Assembly: GCF_022965805.1 (NCBI RefSeq)
Contig: NC_133105.1
Location: 4,588,001 to 4,652,000, forward strand
Length of the DNA: 64,000 bases
From: Primulina eburnea
Lineage: Eukaryota; Streptophyta; Magnoliopsida; Lamiales; Gesneriaceae
Direction: 5' to 3'
Shown here piece after piece: positions 14,018 through 27,880 of this stretch; positions within the stretch are counted from its first letter, which is position 1, and each line of letters starts with the position of its first letter. A program made the position numbers and the translations under genes. Under the pieces are notes generated by a model, which saw only the letters and a list, made by a program, of their open reading frames with translations, was not told the DNA's origin and searched no databases.

Positions 14018-14801
14018 TGCTAAATCACGTCCAACATATTAATACTATCTCGGTGGTTGATACAAAAGTAGAACGAAGGATGAAAAACACATCAAAATTG
14101 TGTACACATATTTTTTTGTGAGTGATATAATTTATATGTGTATATACATGTATGTAGTTCCAATATTTGTAAAAACAAAATAATTTTTATAAAACGATTT
14201 TATGAATCAATTTTATAAGATAAATCTTTCTGAATCATAAAAATATTATTTTTATTATAAATATAGATCATACGACACTGTCTATACATCACAAAATTTT
14301 TTGGGTAAAAACATGATCTCGGATTCACGAATAATAAATCAACACAAAACAATAAAGTATTAATATTAAATTACTTTGTCCATTGAGTTGACAATACTGT
14401 GCCGAATAAAATCTAATTAATTAATTTAAAAATTCTTGTTAAATTGTATCCATAGTCAATTTATAATATGGATTTTTTTATCGTTAAAAATTATTAATTT
14501 TTATGTTAAAAATATTAATTATTACTCTACATAGATCTATTGAACACGTCTCACGAAAATCAACACGTGAAATCGTCCAATGAGAAACCTAGTCAGTAAA
14601 ATTAGTAAACAAAAATATCATGGAAAGATAAGGTGTAGATTCTTAAAAGCACATGCGAAGAAAAAAGGCTCCCTACATACGTGATTTGGACACAAAGCAG
14701 CACGAAAATCGCATTCATTTAATGTAAACGGGTAAACTACTTTTAATTAGAAAATTAATAATCAATTTTTAAAATATATTATATATTAATTTATCTAACA
14801 G

Positions 14802-14974
14802 TAAGTCTCGTGAGATGGTCTCACAAATCTTTATCTGTGAGAAGATCAACTCTAACAATATTTACAATAAAAAATAATATTCTTAGCATAAAAAGTAATG
14901 ATTTTCATATATGACCCGAATAAGATATATGTCTCACAAAATAAGACCCGTAAAACCGTCTCACACAAATTTTT
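14802..14974 (+). repeat. Palindrome-ended dispersed repeat, copy A
   Basis: About 170 bases beginning TCGTGAGATGGTCTCAC and ending CCGTCTCACACAAATTTT. The interior has the family core: TTTATCTGTGAGA, ACTCTTAGCATAAAAAGTAAT-like and ATGACCCGAATAAGA. Diverged relative to copy C. Looks like a MITE or SINE-like short interspersed repeat; class not determined. Confidence 0.75.
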
Positions 14975-16295
14975 ATCTTTATCAATTCATTATTATCTTT
15001 ACTCCATCCATCTCAATTATATAAATATTCTTTCATTTTCGGATTATCTCATATGTATAGTATTGTTTTATATTTAATAATATTTTTCTTATTTTTTTAC
15101 TATTATCCATGGATTTTTTTTTTTATTATGATAATCATTATTGTAGCTTCTAGGCGGTGAATAAAAGAAAGGAGAAAACAGAGGGATGCTAGCTTCATAT
15201 ACAAGAAACCATTTTTATGGATAAAAATCTAGTGATATAAGAAAGCAGTCGAAATATTTAAATTTAGCAACCATTTTATATTTTATGTAATAAGGAATTA
15301 GTCCCTTTTAATTATTTTAAAAAAAACTATAAATTGTGGATATTACAATATTTTACTGTATTCAAATTAAATAATAATAAATAAAGTAATCCGGCAGGTT
15401 GATAAAAATCGATTGGTGCGAAAATGATAGGTGAACATGAATTAAAATAACAATCAAATTGACGAAATTTTGAAGTGGTCGGGTAACTTGAAAGATATTT
15501 AATTTATAATATATGATATTTAAAAATGGAATTAATTTTTATTATTTAAAAAAGCAATTCCAAATTAAACAGCACATGATTTACATATTTATTTTTAAAA
15601 ACTTATATAATATTAGAAGCAAATTTGAAAATAAAAAATCGTTATTTAAACCTTGAACCATTTTAACATGAAAGTAATTTGAAAACACATTATATTTAAG
15701 ATTTTTATAACAAAAGATGTACAAATCTCTATCGAACGCAAAAGGAATAATTTTTCAAACAACCCTTAGATTTTCTTTAATAAATCCAATAATTGAAAGT
15801 GTAACATATGCAAACTTAACAAAATCATGCGAGAGAAAAATGATTAATGAATTGACAAAAGAAAATTAGTGGTTTTCTATATGTCAACTAATCTTAGCCG
15901 AAAAAATAACATATTTTCGAAATGATATAAAACAAATAATTTTTAAAATAATCGTGTTCGAGATTTTTAAAAAATAGATTATATTTGTGGGTTTGTTCTT
16001 CCAAATGTGCGAAATGCCTGTATAGATAAATAATATTATGATTATTAAAATATTTAAGCTAGATGAGAGTGTTACTGAATAAATAATAAATATGTTTGGT
16101 ATAGTCAATTAAATTTAATATAACATGATAAATTGAAATATTGACATTTTTCAATAATAATGAATATAAATATACATAAATATTTATTTAATAAAAAAAC
16201 AAAGAAATAAATAATGGCGATCCTCAAACCAATTGTAGTTAATGAATCATTAATTAAAAACAATAACAAATGAACGTAAATACAGATGAGTATGT

Positions 16296-16466
16296 ATCTT
16301 GTGACACGATGTCACGGATGTTTATCTGTGGGACGGATCAACTCTATCAATATTCACAATAAAAAGTAATACTCTTAGCATAAAAAATAATATTTTTTCA
16401 TGGATGATCTAAATAAAACATATGACCACAAAATACGACCCGTGAGACCGTCTAACACAAGTTTTT
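16296..16466 (+). repeat. Palindrome-ended dispersed repeat, copy B
   Basis: Same family as copy A. The left end is degenerate (TTGTGACACGATGTCACGGA); the right end keeps ACGACCCGTGAGACCGTCT and CACAAGTTTTTG. The interior core TACTCTTAGCATAAAAAATA is intact. Confidence 0.75.
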
Positions 16467-18148
16467 GCCAATATAGATATACCCAACTTGCATATAAAGA
16501 AAAGAAACATAACTTTGCTCGTGAGGAGCGCTCGAGTTGATGGAATAGATGATCACTTAATTAATGGTCATAAGTTCGATCCCTTTATCAATATTTTTTC
16601 AGGCGATAATGTTGCATCGAGTTTGTTCAATGAGATTTACATAACTAACATAGTTTACACACTACTGTGGTAGCTCGGATGTTTATCCAAATATCTTGTT
16701 CTTCTTTTGTTCGATCACAAACAATCAAACTAGTTACCGAAAGATAGAAAGTCAATCCGTATATCGGTTGAATGATCCCTAGTTCATTACAAAAAAGAAA
16801 ATAGGAAAAAAAAAAAAAAGAAAATAAAAGAAACATATGATCGTGTGGGGTCTATCTTACTTTAGCGGCAAGAATATCTATTTAGCTTTCACTTGTATCC
16901 ACACTTTTATGTGTGTCACTTTCGTCTTTCATGAATTCAAAATTTGAAAAGTTCTATCTTTTTCGTAGGTTCTGTCTAAATTTGGCTTTCACGCACTTTT
17001 GTTTGAGTTTGAATCAAATCCATTTGGGCCTAACAATTTCGTGGCACTGGTTCGAACAACAAGTTATTAGAAAACCGACCCAATTTTTATTTTCTGATTT
17101 TTTTTCCCTTCTTTCACTAATGTTTGTTTTAAATTTTAATGGAGCGAATTTATTTCAACAAAAAAATATCTCATATTTTATTCTTTACAATGCTACCGGT
17201 TCTATAAAGTTTTAAATCAAATCAAACCAAATATGAAACAGGAAATCATATTTTATTCTTTAAAATGATTAAATTCATCTCAATTTTTTAAATTATAAAT
17301 AGAAGGTTTATGCGCAAACTCCAATCATTTCCAATTATTAATAATATTATTGAGATTTTGAATCAAATCCGATAATCGGAGTAATTTGAAGCGTCGCTAT
17401 AGGATGTAAAAACATTGAAATATCTTTTCAAACATTCACACACATGCATTGTACGTATTGGGTTGGATGTCGTATTTTGCCTAGTTTTTTGATGTGATCA
17501 ATCGAATGACTCGTCAGCCACAGAGAATTTGAGTACACGTGTGTAGAATTATTTCAAGATTGGGCTTCGGATTAATATTTAGGGAAAAAAATGGAAAGAG
17601 AAAGGAATTTCGATTTGTTGATGGTTTTTTTAAAAAAATCAAAAAAGATAATTCGATATCATAGAAGTAGTAATTACAAAAACTATGCGACATATCTTGT
17701 ATAAATCTTATTGGAAATTTGAATCAAAATTATGTCTGGTGAATGTGAGAGTATCTTTTGACTCTCCAAATGTTATGTGAGTTCCGTGCTTGGTCATATA
17801 TTACAACATCGATCTGAATTATGTGACCAAATCTAACTCATTAATTGTAGAAAAGATAGTTAGTATCCATGCACTAGCATCAAACTAGCCCAATTTTTGG
17901 TATAACGATTATTTTACAAGCGTGATTAGTGCTGGAACATGAAGGGATGTTCGTTTTTCTCACACAACTCTCAACATTGAAATTTATGTAATACTTTTTG
18001 ACAATACAAGTTTTACACTTCCATATAGAATGATGTGGAATCATCCAACCTGACCTTTATCTATTAGTAGGTCTCCCTTGGGAAGGCTATGACTCAAAGG
18101 TGGATGATAACACTTCAAAATACACGAGTCACAGCTCACATATGGAAT

Positions 18149-19148
18149 TAGGGCCGATCTTAACAATATTTGGGCCTGAATCTAATTTTTAAAAATAAGC
18201 CTCTGAATCATAATGTGTATTCATATTTTTTTAGTTCCATAGCAATTTTTCAAATTAAATCAACACGTCAAAGACAATATAAAAAACTAAATTAATAAAA
18301 ATATCAAACATGTCCAAAATGATCACTAAAAAACAACCCGCCTAACAGTTTTAGAGTTAAAAATAATAATCAAGTCTGTATAATCAAGTTGTTTAGTAAT
18401 TTCTTTCTCAATCGTTAACATAGCTAATTCATTCAATCTTTCTTGTGACATAGTTGATCAGAGAAAAGTTTTGGTGAGCACTTTGAGAAACTTCGCTCTG
18501 CACTTGCTTACTGTGACTGGGACAGTCAACAAGATTTTATAAGCAATATGAGCATTTGGGAAACACTCATCCATTTTCTTCAACTAATTCACTACATCAA
18601 TGGTCGATTTTGCTTCTCTTGGTAATGAGTACCTCAAGAATGTCAACTCTGAAAATATATCATCCCCATTAATATCAGAACAACCATTATGAGTCAAAAA
18701 TTTTCAAGATTCTTGCAAGACCTCAATAAGGTTTCATCGACTGCACGTTGTAACCTCTCTAGAATGCACAAAAAACCAAATGTTTTTTCATATTTTTTAA
18801 ACTGTTAAAATTGAGCTTTCATAGAAGAACGAGCTTGATCGATTATAAAGAGAAATGAGTAAATTCAAAAAGATTCTGCGGCTTGATCGATTATAAAGAG
18901 AGTCTTTCAATCAAACCTAGAGACGACGCAACGACTAGAGCCGTTTAGGGCTTGTCTGCAGATGAATATTGGGGAAGATTGAGAATAAATCTATAAGATG
19001 CTAAGCAAGTTCCATTTAATAAATACTTGATTTTGGGCTATCTAGTAACTAGTATTATATATAATAATTTTTTTAAAATTTTTGGGCCCCAAAAAAGAGA
19101 TGAGCGTGAGTCTTTGGACTCATTTGCCTCTTAATAAGGATGGCCCTG
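18149..19148 (-). mobile_element. Relict hAT-family DNA transposon
   Basis: On the minus strand near 18410-18570 the translation reads FPNAHIAYKILLTVPVTVSK, then a stop, then STMSQERLNELA. This is the hAT C-terminal dimerisation domain, which normally continues through a Ser-Glu-Arg-Ser motif. Ends are imperfect inverted repeats, TAGGGCCGATCTTAA on the left and the complement of CAGGGCCATCCTTATTAA on the right. They are flanked by TATGGAAT (18141-18148) and TATGAAAT (19149-19156), an 8-bp target duplication with one mismatch, as hAT elements make. Stops and internal loss (about 1 kb left) make it inactive. Confidence 0.85.
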
Positions 19149-19156
19149 TATGAAAT

Positions 19157-22100
19157 CATGTGAAACCCATGCGACTCAACAGCGAAGACTACTCGAGATA
19201 TAAAACTCCTGGTATAGCATCGTCTCGACTTCAATTTTTTCTTGAAGCAACACTTGTGAAGGTTAAAAGATTTGAAATTTTTAGATAGTCAGCTATAATA
19301 TTAACACATGGTGGATGGTTGAGAGTAGTGGACGGCGCCAACCTAAGCAGGGCATTGTCAGCCTAAACCTATGCATTAATAGAGAGAGTAGGCCTCATTT
19401 ATATGTGATATATGTTCTCTTTTAGCATTAGGTGATTCATTCATTGATGCAAAAGTGCATGCAGCATCCCCCATTTCTTATAATAATAATTGAGATGATA
19501 GCAGGTAGTGGAAAATTATGTATGCTGAAACTTAAAAGAAGGCTGAAAAGGGTCTTTCTCTGCATCATTTCTATGCTTTTTTCATGGCCATTATGATTCA
19601 TTTTTATTCACGGATGGAGCAAATTTGCAGTGTTTTAAGTGTTCGTTTTTGTTATAATTGCCTGCTTCAAAGAGACAGCACACACAAAATTACAGTAAAG
19701 TGAACCAACAGCTCTGCGAATCAATGCCCAATTGGGCCTGAAATTACCATTGCTCAACACAAAATCTTGTGCGTTTTGGCATTCATTGTTTCTTAATTAA
19801 TGATTATACTTTCCACACTCCATTTGGTTTGAGTTCTCCAACTTTTTCTTTATTGCTATTCTCATAGTTTGATTCTTTCAGATTGTCAAGCTTAGAAAAA
19901 GTTCCCAGTCTTGAAGAAATTTATATTTATGTGTGTTACATTTGGTCTCTTACACATCTCTATGACTATATTCATAACATACTTACTATATTACCGATTA
20001 TTAGGTCGATTCGTAGAGTGAATATATTAATTTATTTCTAAAACATATATTTTTATGAGTAGTTATCTTTCATTAATCATTGGGTAGACCCTTCAGACTA
20101 ACACGGTGATCCTGCAAATCACGTTAGCTAGATATTGAGCAAGTCAAGAAACTCGTCTCAGAAAATACTGATAGAAGAAATCAAACTAATGATCATTGGT
20201 CAAACACTTACTTATTCCATCAACTAAAACACCTCACGATGACATGTTTATTTTGTTTTTAGTTTGTCAAATAAAAAGAAACTGAAAAAAGAAACCAATG
20301 CAACAAAATACCTTATCCATGCTCTAACTCCAAGAATGGATACTTGAGTGGCCAAAATTTGAAATTACCCTTGTCTCCTAACTACTGCGAATGTCATGCG
20401 CAGGAGCTATCATCATCTTAAAACAAAAGTAGCCTTTAATCAATTTCATTATGCAAAACTATTAGCTCATTTCGTGTACGTATGTGTGGTGTGGTCCCTC
20501 ACTAAGCATTGAAATTTGATAACTAATTATTAATTATTATTATCACACACCTAATTAAGACAACTCGCAATTAATTACATAATCAACGAGCAAATCCATG
20601 GATTTATCTCAAGGTTTTATGTTATCACCAGTTCATTAAATCCAGATAATCATAACTAATCAACGAAAATAATTTAAGAATTTTTGGGGGTAGGGGATAT
20701 GAACCATACAGTTGTATCCATCTATGGTTCATTAAGAGGAAAACGAGACATTCTTGGAGAACGAATTAAATTGTAGCCCGTGGCATTAAATTGTAGCCCA
20801 TGGCATCCGCATAGGATGGAAAAGGATGGTGGCCAAAATACCATGCCGAATTATTATATAAGCTGATCTCCCGGTTTAATAACACGTAGTTCGATGAATA
20901 CTAATAGGTATTTTATATGAGATGAGTATAGGTCTTTTGTGAGACGGTCTCACGAATCTTTATCTGAGAGACGAGTCAACTATACCGATACTCTTAGCAT
21001 AAAAAGTAATATTTTTTTCATGGATGACCCAAATAAGAGACTCGTCTCATAAAATACGACTCGTTAGACCGTCTCACACAAGTTTTTTGTCTTACAAGAT
21101 ATAGTTTATAAGGAGTTGACATTTCATTTATGAATAAATTTGACACATATTTTTATCCATAAGGTGATATATAAATAATACGAAATACAACGTAAATATC
21201 AACTCCCTAATTTATATTCATGGACATATGTATTTGTCATTAGTCATAAAAGATTTACTTCAATGTGAGGTAAGCCAACAAAGAAACAAAGACACCGAAA
21301 AAGAAGAAGTAAAAATCCCACTTTCCAATGAGATCTCAAAACACCAACATCCTCTCGCACTCTCCAAAAACCCACGAGCACTATCAAGGTAGAAAAGAAA
21401 TAATACAAAATACAACAATTCAATACAAACAAGATTTCTTGTCCCCCCTTATCCCACCTAGAAAAAAGATAAAATTATTTCGAAATTTGTAATTACCATA
21501 ATAAGGATAATTTTGCATTATCTTCTAAATAAATCAGGAAATGACCAAAACGACCCTTTAGGATGATGGATGGGGTCCAAAGGGCCGTAAGCTTCAAATG
21601 GTAAGCTTCAAATATCATTGTGGGTTTGTTAACCGTAGGGGGAGCATCATACATTGTACGACCAAAAATCAAGAAAAATTGTGGTCGGAAAAATAAATAA
21701 AAAATTAAATATTTTTATGTGATAAAAAATAGTAAAAAAGGGTTGAGTGGCCTAAAAACTCTGGTTTTTTTCTTTTTTGGTAGAAGGTAGACACTACTCA
21801 AATTCAAAGAATCCCATGATTTCAAATCCTTTAAAACCAAACTATACCTTAACTAGAGGTATAAATAGAAAACAAAACCCCACAAATTTCAAGAGAATAG
21901 AAGGGAAGTAAAGGAACAAAGTCAGTCGCTCGATGAAGGATAAAAAAGGAAAGAAGAGGCCAAATAGTAGAAGATATTAATATATGCATAATTTTATTTG
22001 TTATTGAAAAAACAATTGTTTCCATGATTTTTAAATGAAGGCATAAATAACTCAAGAAAAAGAAAACAAAGAAATAAAGGGAATTTGAAGAGTAGACGAA

Positions 22101-22570
22101 CTTTAGTTTGTGGTCTCCAGTCGCAGTCAATTCGGTCAAACTTGTTACAACTCAATCTAAAATCATTTAAAGCATCATCAAAAAGCAAGATTTTACTTTA
22201 AAAAACTGGAACAAATTGTTTATTTATTTTTTCCTTTGTAATACAAGTATATAAACACCCCCACCCCACCCTACCCCACCCTCCATACCAGATAAAAGGA
22301 AGAAATTGCATGAAAGTTCATGAGGATTTCATGTCCATCAAATTTGCCTCCTTTCACTATCTCTTTTCCTAAGGAGGGGATTTTGTTTTCCCCTTTTTCT
22401 TTATTTTCCTTCTTCCTCTGTTCGCATAAAACAATGAAAATGGCAGATTACCAATCATATTTTCCCCTCAATAGGAAACAACCATCATTGCTCCCAACAA
22501 TCTTTTCTCAATCTTAGAAACCTGAGCTGCTTCTAACATTTATATTCCTTCATTTATTCCCCCCTTATTT
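19157..22570. other. AT-rich intergenic region upstream of the BPS1-like gene
   Basis: No gene seen. It holds repeat copy C (20931-21092) and a small direct duplication near 20768-20805 (ATTAAATTGTAGCCC twice). The final 400 bases, CT-rich with TATA-like motifs, probably belong to the BPS1-like promoter and leader. Confidence 0.6.
20931..21092 (+). repeat. Palindrome-ended dispersed repeat, copy C
   Basis: Well-preserved copy. It starts TTTTGTGAGACGGTCTCACG, has ACTCTTAGCATAAAAAGTAA, TTTTTTCATGGATGACCCAA and AATAAGAGACTCGTCTCA inside, and ends ACCGTCTCACACAAGTTTTT. A short self-complementary GTGAGACGGTCTCAC sits at each end. Confidence 0.8.
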
Positions 22571-22658
22571 CGATATAAATATCAGTCTCTCTTTGTCTTT
22601 TTATCTAGCCTTGGTTTTGTATCTGTTTCCTGATATATAATTTTCTGTTTTGTTTTTA
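22249..22658 (+). promoter_or_regulatory. Promoter and CT-rich leader of the BPS1-like gene
   Basis: A TATATAAA motif lies near 22250, followed by a C-rich tract (CACCCCCACCCCACCC) and a second ATATAAATA motif near 22573. The rest is CT-rich, as in plant 5' leaders. Which TATA is used cannot be told from sequence. Confidence 0.4.
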
Positions 22659-23736
22659 ATGATGGATCCTTCCTCCAACTCTGTCAATGGCTTCTACAGT
22701 TACTTGACTCGAGGGATTGATGATCTTGAACGTATGTTTCTGTCGAACAATTTCATGTCAATCCAGTTTCTCCAAAGAGTTTTGTCCCTTCTGAGATCTT
22801 TGCACACGCGGATGACCCTTTTGGTGGGGAAACTAAGCTTGCCGGTTGGTGAAAAATGGCTCGATGAATACATGGATGAGAGCTCCAAGCTTTGGGAAGT
22901 CTGCCATGTCCTGAAATCTGGTGTTTCGGGCATGGAGAATTACTACTCTGCATGCCTTAACATAGCTTCCTCATTGGACGGCCATGGCCATTTAAGTCCA
23001 CAGCTTTCACGCCAGGTGAATGAATACTAGCAATCAAGATTATTTTTATCGATAAAGATTAGATTTTTGTTTGGATGGCTTGTATAAATTTTTTTCTTGC
23101 TTATTTAATTTCTTGATCAAACAGGTGATCCGGGCTATATCTGGATGCAGAAGGGAGGCCGTTGGGCTGGAGGAAGAAAACAGGTCTCTCATAGAGACAA
23201 GAATTGAACCACTTTCATTGAAATTTGATGAAAACATTTCAGTAGAATCAAAGCTAAATGGATTCAGTGGATTCAGGGGAGTGCTTTATGCAATGAGAAA
23301 TGTCGGTTCATTTTTACTCCTAATTCTGCTCTATGGATTAGTTTACTGCTGGCCTGAATCAAATTTCTCAAGAAACATCGGATACGAAGGGCGCATGTTA
23401 TTTGGATCACCTTTCTTGATGTCAACAAGCAGGCTGCAACAGAGGGTGGCGGGTGAAATCAATCAGATAGCAGGTCGACCCGGAATTCTGCTGTATGAAT
23501 TCAGGAGATCTAGAGAAGCCATGGATGAGCTGATGATGGACATGGAGACGAGGAGTTCACAGGGCAATGTGGACTGGGAGTCAGGAGGAGGGATAAGGGG
23601 AAGTGTTGAGAATTTGAAGGATTGTTTTGGGATTTTGAGGTCTGGGACTGAGAATATTATTGGTCAGCTTGATGATTTTTTTGATGAAATTGTGGAAGGA
23701 AGGAAGATGCTCTTGGATTTCTGCAGTAATAGGTAG
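22659..23736 (+). CDS. BPS1-like (BYPASS1-related) protein
   Basis: Plant-specific family related to BYPASS1, which in Arabidopsis prevents build-up of a root-derived mobile signal; the biochemical role is unknown. Exon 1 is 22659-23015 and exon 2 is 23125-23736, a phase-0 junction (SRQ then VIRAI), giving 322 residues. Start chosen at the ATGATGGATCC site; no ATG lies further upstream in frame. Seen: [12 protein letters not shown] near the N-terminus, [35 protein letters not shown], and one hydrophobic stretch (about residues 179-196, [17 protein letters not shown]), then a helical C-terminus. Length and two-domain layout fit the family. Neighbours are intergenic DNA on both sides. No lesion seen. 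Confidence 0.88.
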
Positions 23737-24873
23737 AGAATCAATGAGCTTTTTTTTCAATCCAAGAAATGGCCAAAAAAAGAAGGAAATACAAGTGTAG
23801 GAAAAATTAACAGTTGGTTGAATGTAACTCTTAAAAAAAAGAAAAAAATCTTTAGTTTCTCATTTTTTAAACCATATGTCCTCCCATCCTTTTGTGGATT
23901 CTTTGTTTTTACAGCTGCTAAAGCTTTCTTCCAAGACTCCAAAATGGAAATTCCTTAAAAGAAAATAAAAAATTTAGCAAATGAAATAACTTGTGAATAT
24001 AACTAAAGTCATCCTACTTATATGACGGGGGCCAGATTATGCTGTAGACCACAAACTCAACAATCATCAAGATTCCAGCATGAGAATCCAATGGCCAACA
24101 AGTCAAAAAAAGTCGAGCCAAATTGTTAGTATCACTGTATGTGATTTGTTAAAAAAAGGAACATGACAGTACAAACAAGAAGCTGCAATGCAGAAGAAGC
24201 AAACTTAACCAAACATAAATGTAGAAGCCTCCCTGTTTCTGTTTCTGTCTTCCATAAAAAGAAAACAGTAAAAAATAAAAACAAATAAATAAATAACAGA
24301 AACTTCTTGTGGAACAAACAGAGGGGAGACACCAGGGGCCAAATCTTGATATTATATATATAGTTATTTTATTTTAATAGAAAAAAGTATTTTTTGTCGT
24401 ATTGTTTGATTATCTAGTAGTGACTTTGTGTGCGGTAAAAATGTTGGTCATTCCCAGTTGGGTGGCTTTGGTAAAAAGGACTGTTGGATTCCTGGGTTTG
24501 GCTTTAATGTCAAAAGCAAATGCATTTCTTTGTACTTTGTGAAGCTTTTGTCTGGTTTTGTGTGTTTCCTTTGAAAGCTATGGATTTAAGGATCGAACAT
24601 TTTGCAACTCTAAATTTATACATCAATTTTTTGATGGCATCAAATCTCGCAACCGTCATCTTTCGATGTGCACTGGGTAAACATCTGGATAAACACAATA
24701 ATTAGCAAATCATGACAGCCATGTAACAACATGCAAGCCCTATGACAATCTCGTTCGAAAAGATGTTGTAGAGGTAATTGAACTTTTGAACATTGATCAA
24801 ACGCTTACATACTCCAATAATTCTACTCTATAAGGTGTTGATAAAGAGGAATCGAACTTCATCGACAATATAG

Positions 24874-24933
<60 letters not shown>
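24874..24933. repeat. (TA)n microsatellite
   Basis: Pure TA run of about 58 bases, directly visible. It lies within AT-rich intergenic DNA. Confidence 0.95.
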
Positions 24934-24938
<5 letters not shown>

Positions 24939-25998
24939 TTTTACCATATTTAGAAAGTTCTCGCAAAAAAAAATATATATACTATAGAAAAAATATTTTT
25001 CAGTATTATTGCATTTACCTACTTCATTAATATTTGAAATCAAATAAAAATACATACATAATTAAATGTGAAGTTTTCCATTTATTTTTAAAAATAAAGT
25101 TTGAATTTGATATATTTTAAAATATAAACTATATTTAAGTATCTACATTGATTATCATTTCATTTAATTTTAATTATGTTATTTTTATATATTAAATTAT
25201 CACTATTCTCGATCATATTAAATATATATCTCAAGGTTAATTTTAATTAATTATTTAACTGAAACAAAAATCATGATTTGAAATGATTATAAGTTTATAT
25301 ATATGTGATGTGTTATTTATAATATACACTACTAGGGACAGTTCAATCTGTCTTCAAGTCACACGGATACAAGCTTAGGAAGAAACGTTAGAAGGATTTG
25401 TTATAATAATCAGTACTTTTGCATCTTATGTCTTCACCAGAGTGGATAATTTAAAAGTTATACTTGACTTTGTTGTAGCAGTGACTGTATTCTTCCAACC
25501 TCAGTGCACAGTTCAACAACTTGTCCTATATTCTTGCTATGAAATACATACACAGATTTTTGGGAGCATTGGTGAGATAAGCTGAACGACAGGCAAGATC
25601 TCTTTCGTCTCTGTGTTATTGTGTATGTCTGCATGCTGCGGGTTGTCTCTTTTGATATATAAACATCTTTTAGTATCGGTTTGTGTATAAACATCAAGAT
25701 ACCAACAACCACGATGATAACGTTTAAGATAACCAATGATTCGATCAACACTACACCTAACAAATTTGATGACTATGTTAAACAAAGATAAGCATCCTCA
25801 AGTAAATGATTCGGCGGTCAAATATATATGACACATAGTCGTCGTGGATAAGAAGAATGATTCTTGCATGGTTTCTGGACATGAAAAATTCAATATCCAT
25901 GCCAATTTTGTGAAATAACATTATACGAGGAAAATATCATTATTCAAGAATAGAATAAGAAATAATCGGCAAACCGTTGATCTACGAAAGATAAAGGT

Positions 25999-26078
25999 AA
26001 GGTAAAAATTTGTGTGAGACGTCTCACAGGTAGTATTTGTGAGACGAATCTCTTATTTGTGTCATCCATGAAAACAAA
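25999..26078 (-). repeat. Palindrome-ended dispersed repeat, truncated inverted copy
   Basis: About 80 bases match the complement of the right end of the family: AAATTTGTGTGAGACGTCTC, then GAATCTCTTATTTGTGTCAT and CCATGAAAA. The other half is missing. It shows that the family inserts in both orientations. Confidence 0.65.
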
Positions 26079-27499
26079 TGTTTAAACAAGTAAATGCAAC
26101 AAAATAATTTGGAAAGAAATTCTTGTAAAATTTATGTTCATGTCTTAGATAATTACTTAACTCAATTCAAGTTGAATGTAGGGCCATTGTATCAAGAACA
26201 ATTTTTTGTCCAACTGCCCTATCTCTATTCTCTAGTTTCTCCATCGATAATGCTATCCACTAGGTAGTAAAACTCAGATCTCGACTCTATTTATATGATA
26301 CCATCAATTTGTTTCAAGCTTTATATGCATGCATATCTACTCCAAATTATTGGAGCAATCTCCAGCATATAAAAGCCTCGATGCAGGGAGACATCTTATT
26401 TGCAATTTATGGAAGCAATATTTTCATCAGGAGACCATCTTCTTGTTGTCTCTGTTAACACTTCCTATAGCGTAAAATGACAATAAAAAATTATGAAGAT
26501 TAGAAAAAATAGTTTCACAAATGGAAATATGGTCTTGCTTTCGTACCATGAAAGTGTAACAAGGGAGTTGGGGAACCAACAAGACAGATATGTCTGCATT
26601 GTATTTACCATACTCGTGTCGTGTTTGGTCAATACTCAATGGGATAGTCACATTTTCTCGTGTGATTCAAAAACAGCAAGAAGAAGAAAAACGATGAAGA
26701 AAACAGTCTCTGCGAAGTATCTAATGATAGACTGTTTACAGCATAATTCTATCTTAATGTTGTCAACAACCATAACCTAAATAGCTGAATTGTAATTCAA
26801 AATGAGTTTTTTCGTATAGTTTTATAAATCTATTTGAGATATGAGCTGCATCCAACAGAAACTAGAATGATGGATGAATGTAGCCTGCTTTTATGTGTGC
26901 TTATGCTATAGTTGCATATCATTATTCCCATTTTGTGCTGTCTGCATTTGATCTGTCTAGAGATTCTTGTGGCTCATTGATTGCCATTAGATTTGGTATA
27001 TTCTGTCTATTTGAATTTGTACTTGGATGTTTTGTCATCTTCCCAATGCATAATTCATATGTGATGTCCCTAACACGTGCAGACCTTTACATCGGGTAAT
27101 GCTTGCAACATGGTGATTCCACTGACAGAGGAATCCCATAAGCCATAAGAATTATATGATGATGGACAGGAGAAGGTTATAGAACTCAAGGTCTGTTGTT
27201 CTGTCATTTTGCCCTCTGTTCTTTTTCTGCACTTTCGTGTCTCATTATTTCAAGAAATATGAGGAGCAATTCCAAATTATACACTCATCAATCCAGGAAA
27301 TTCTCGTACAAGTCACATAAATAAGTTACTCTCTAACAACAGAGCTTATAAATTAAACATAGATTAATCCCATACGTATCCATGGCAGAACCTCGTGTAC
27401 AATCAGTATCTAAATGGAATTTAAAGTTATCGCAAATACGAGAAAAAAAAACAAGAACTTCATCACCCGTATTTGTTTTGTAACTTATTTCATGTACAA

Positions 27500-27680
27500 A
27501 GGTCAGGGATAGGAATAGAAGCAGCAGAAGCAACGGCAGCAGCGTCTGAAGCAGCTACAATGAAAATACCGAAAAGGGCTTCGACGATTTCTTGGGTTCG
27601 AGGAAGCTGACGAAGAATCAGCAGCCGCCGTCGAAGGAATCTCCATCGGAATAACGCCGTAGACGCACGCGGCTTTTACT
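27500..27680. other. GC-rich coding-like island, unassigned
   Basis: About 180 bases much richer in GC than the flanks. The plus strand has an open run ending FDDFLGSRKL...SKESPSE then a stop; the minus strand has a frame reading MEIPSTAAADSSSASSNPR. No family was recognised and no splice sites could be chosen. It may be a terminal or first exon of a short gene, or a pseudogene fragment. Confidence 0.3.
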
Positions 27681-27880
27681 TATTTTGTAATTTAAAAGCA
27701 CCGTGCTGATCCTTTTCTTTTTCTTTATGCACAACACATTCCTATCTTTGAGAATAAAGGAAACCATTGTGTGTTGTTCCATTTTCATTTTACTTGCAAA
27801 CTTAAAAAGATTAGTTATTTTCTACTCGAATTTACACGGATTGTATAGCTTCCTGGATTTATTTGATTCCATTTGTGTAA

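Larger units (their letters stand above)
14017..18140. other. AT-rich intergenic region
   Basis: No gene recognised. Open frames are short and of low complexity. It contains two copies of the palindrome-ended repeat (14802-14974 and 16296-16466). A segment around 14475-14590 resembles 33584-33690 and may be a second related repeat. Confidence 0.6.

Noticed and set aside
13774..14121. 115-codon plus-strand open frame
   Set aside because: Half of it is the TA microsatellite read as Ile-Tyr repeats; the rest is antisense to the presumed FAB1 leader.
25458..25785. Minus-strand frames with faint resemblance to the end of a copia reverse transcriptase
   Set aside because: No catalytic motif or continuous alignment could be recalled; the resemblance is too weak.
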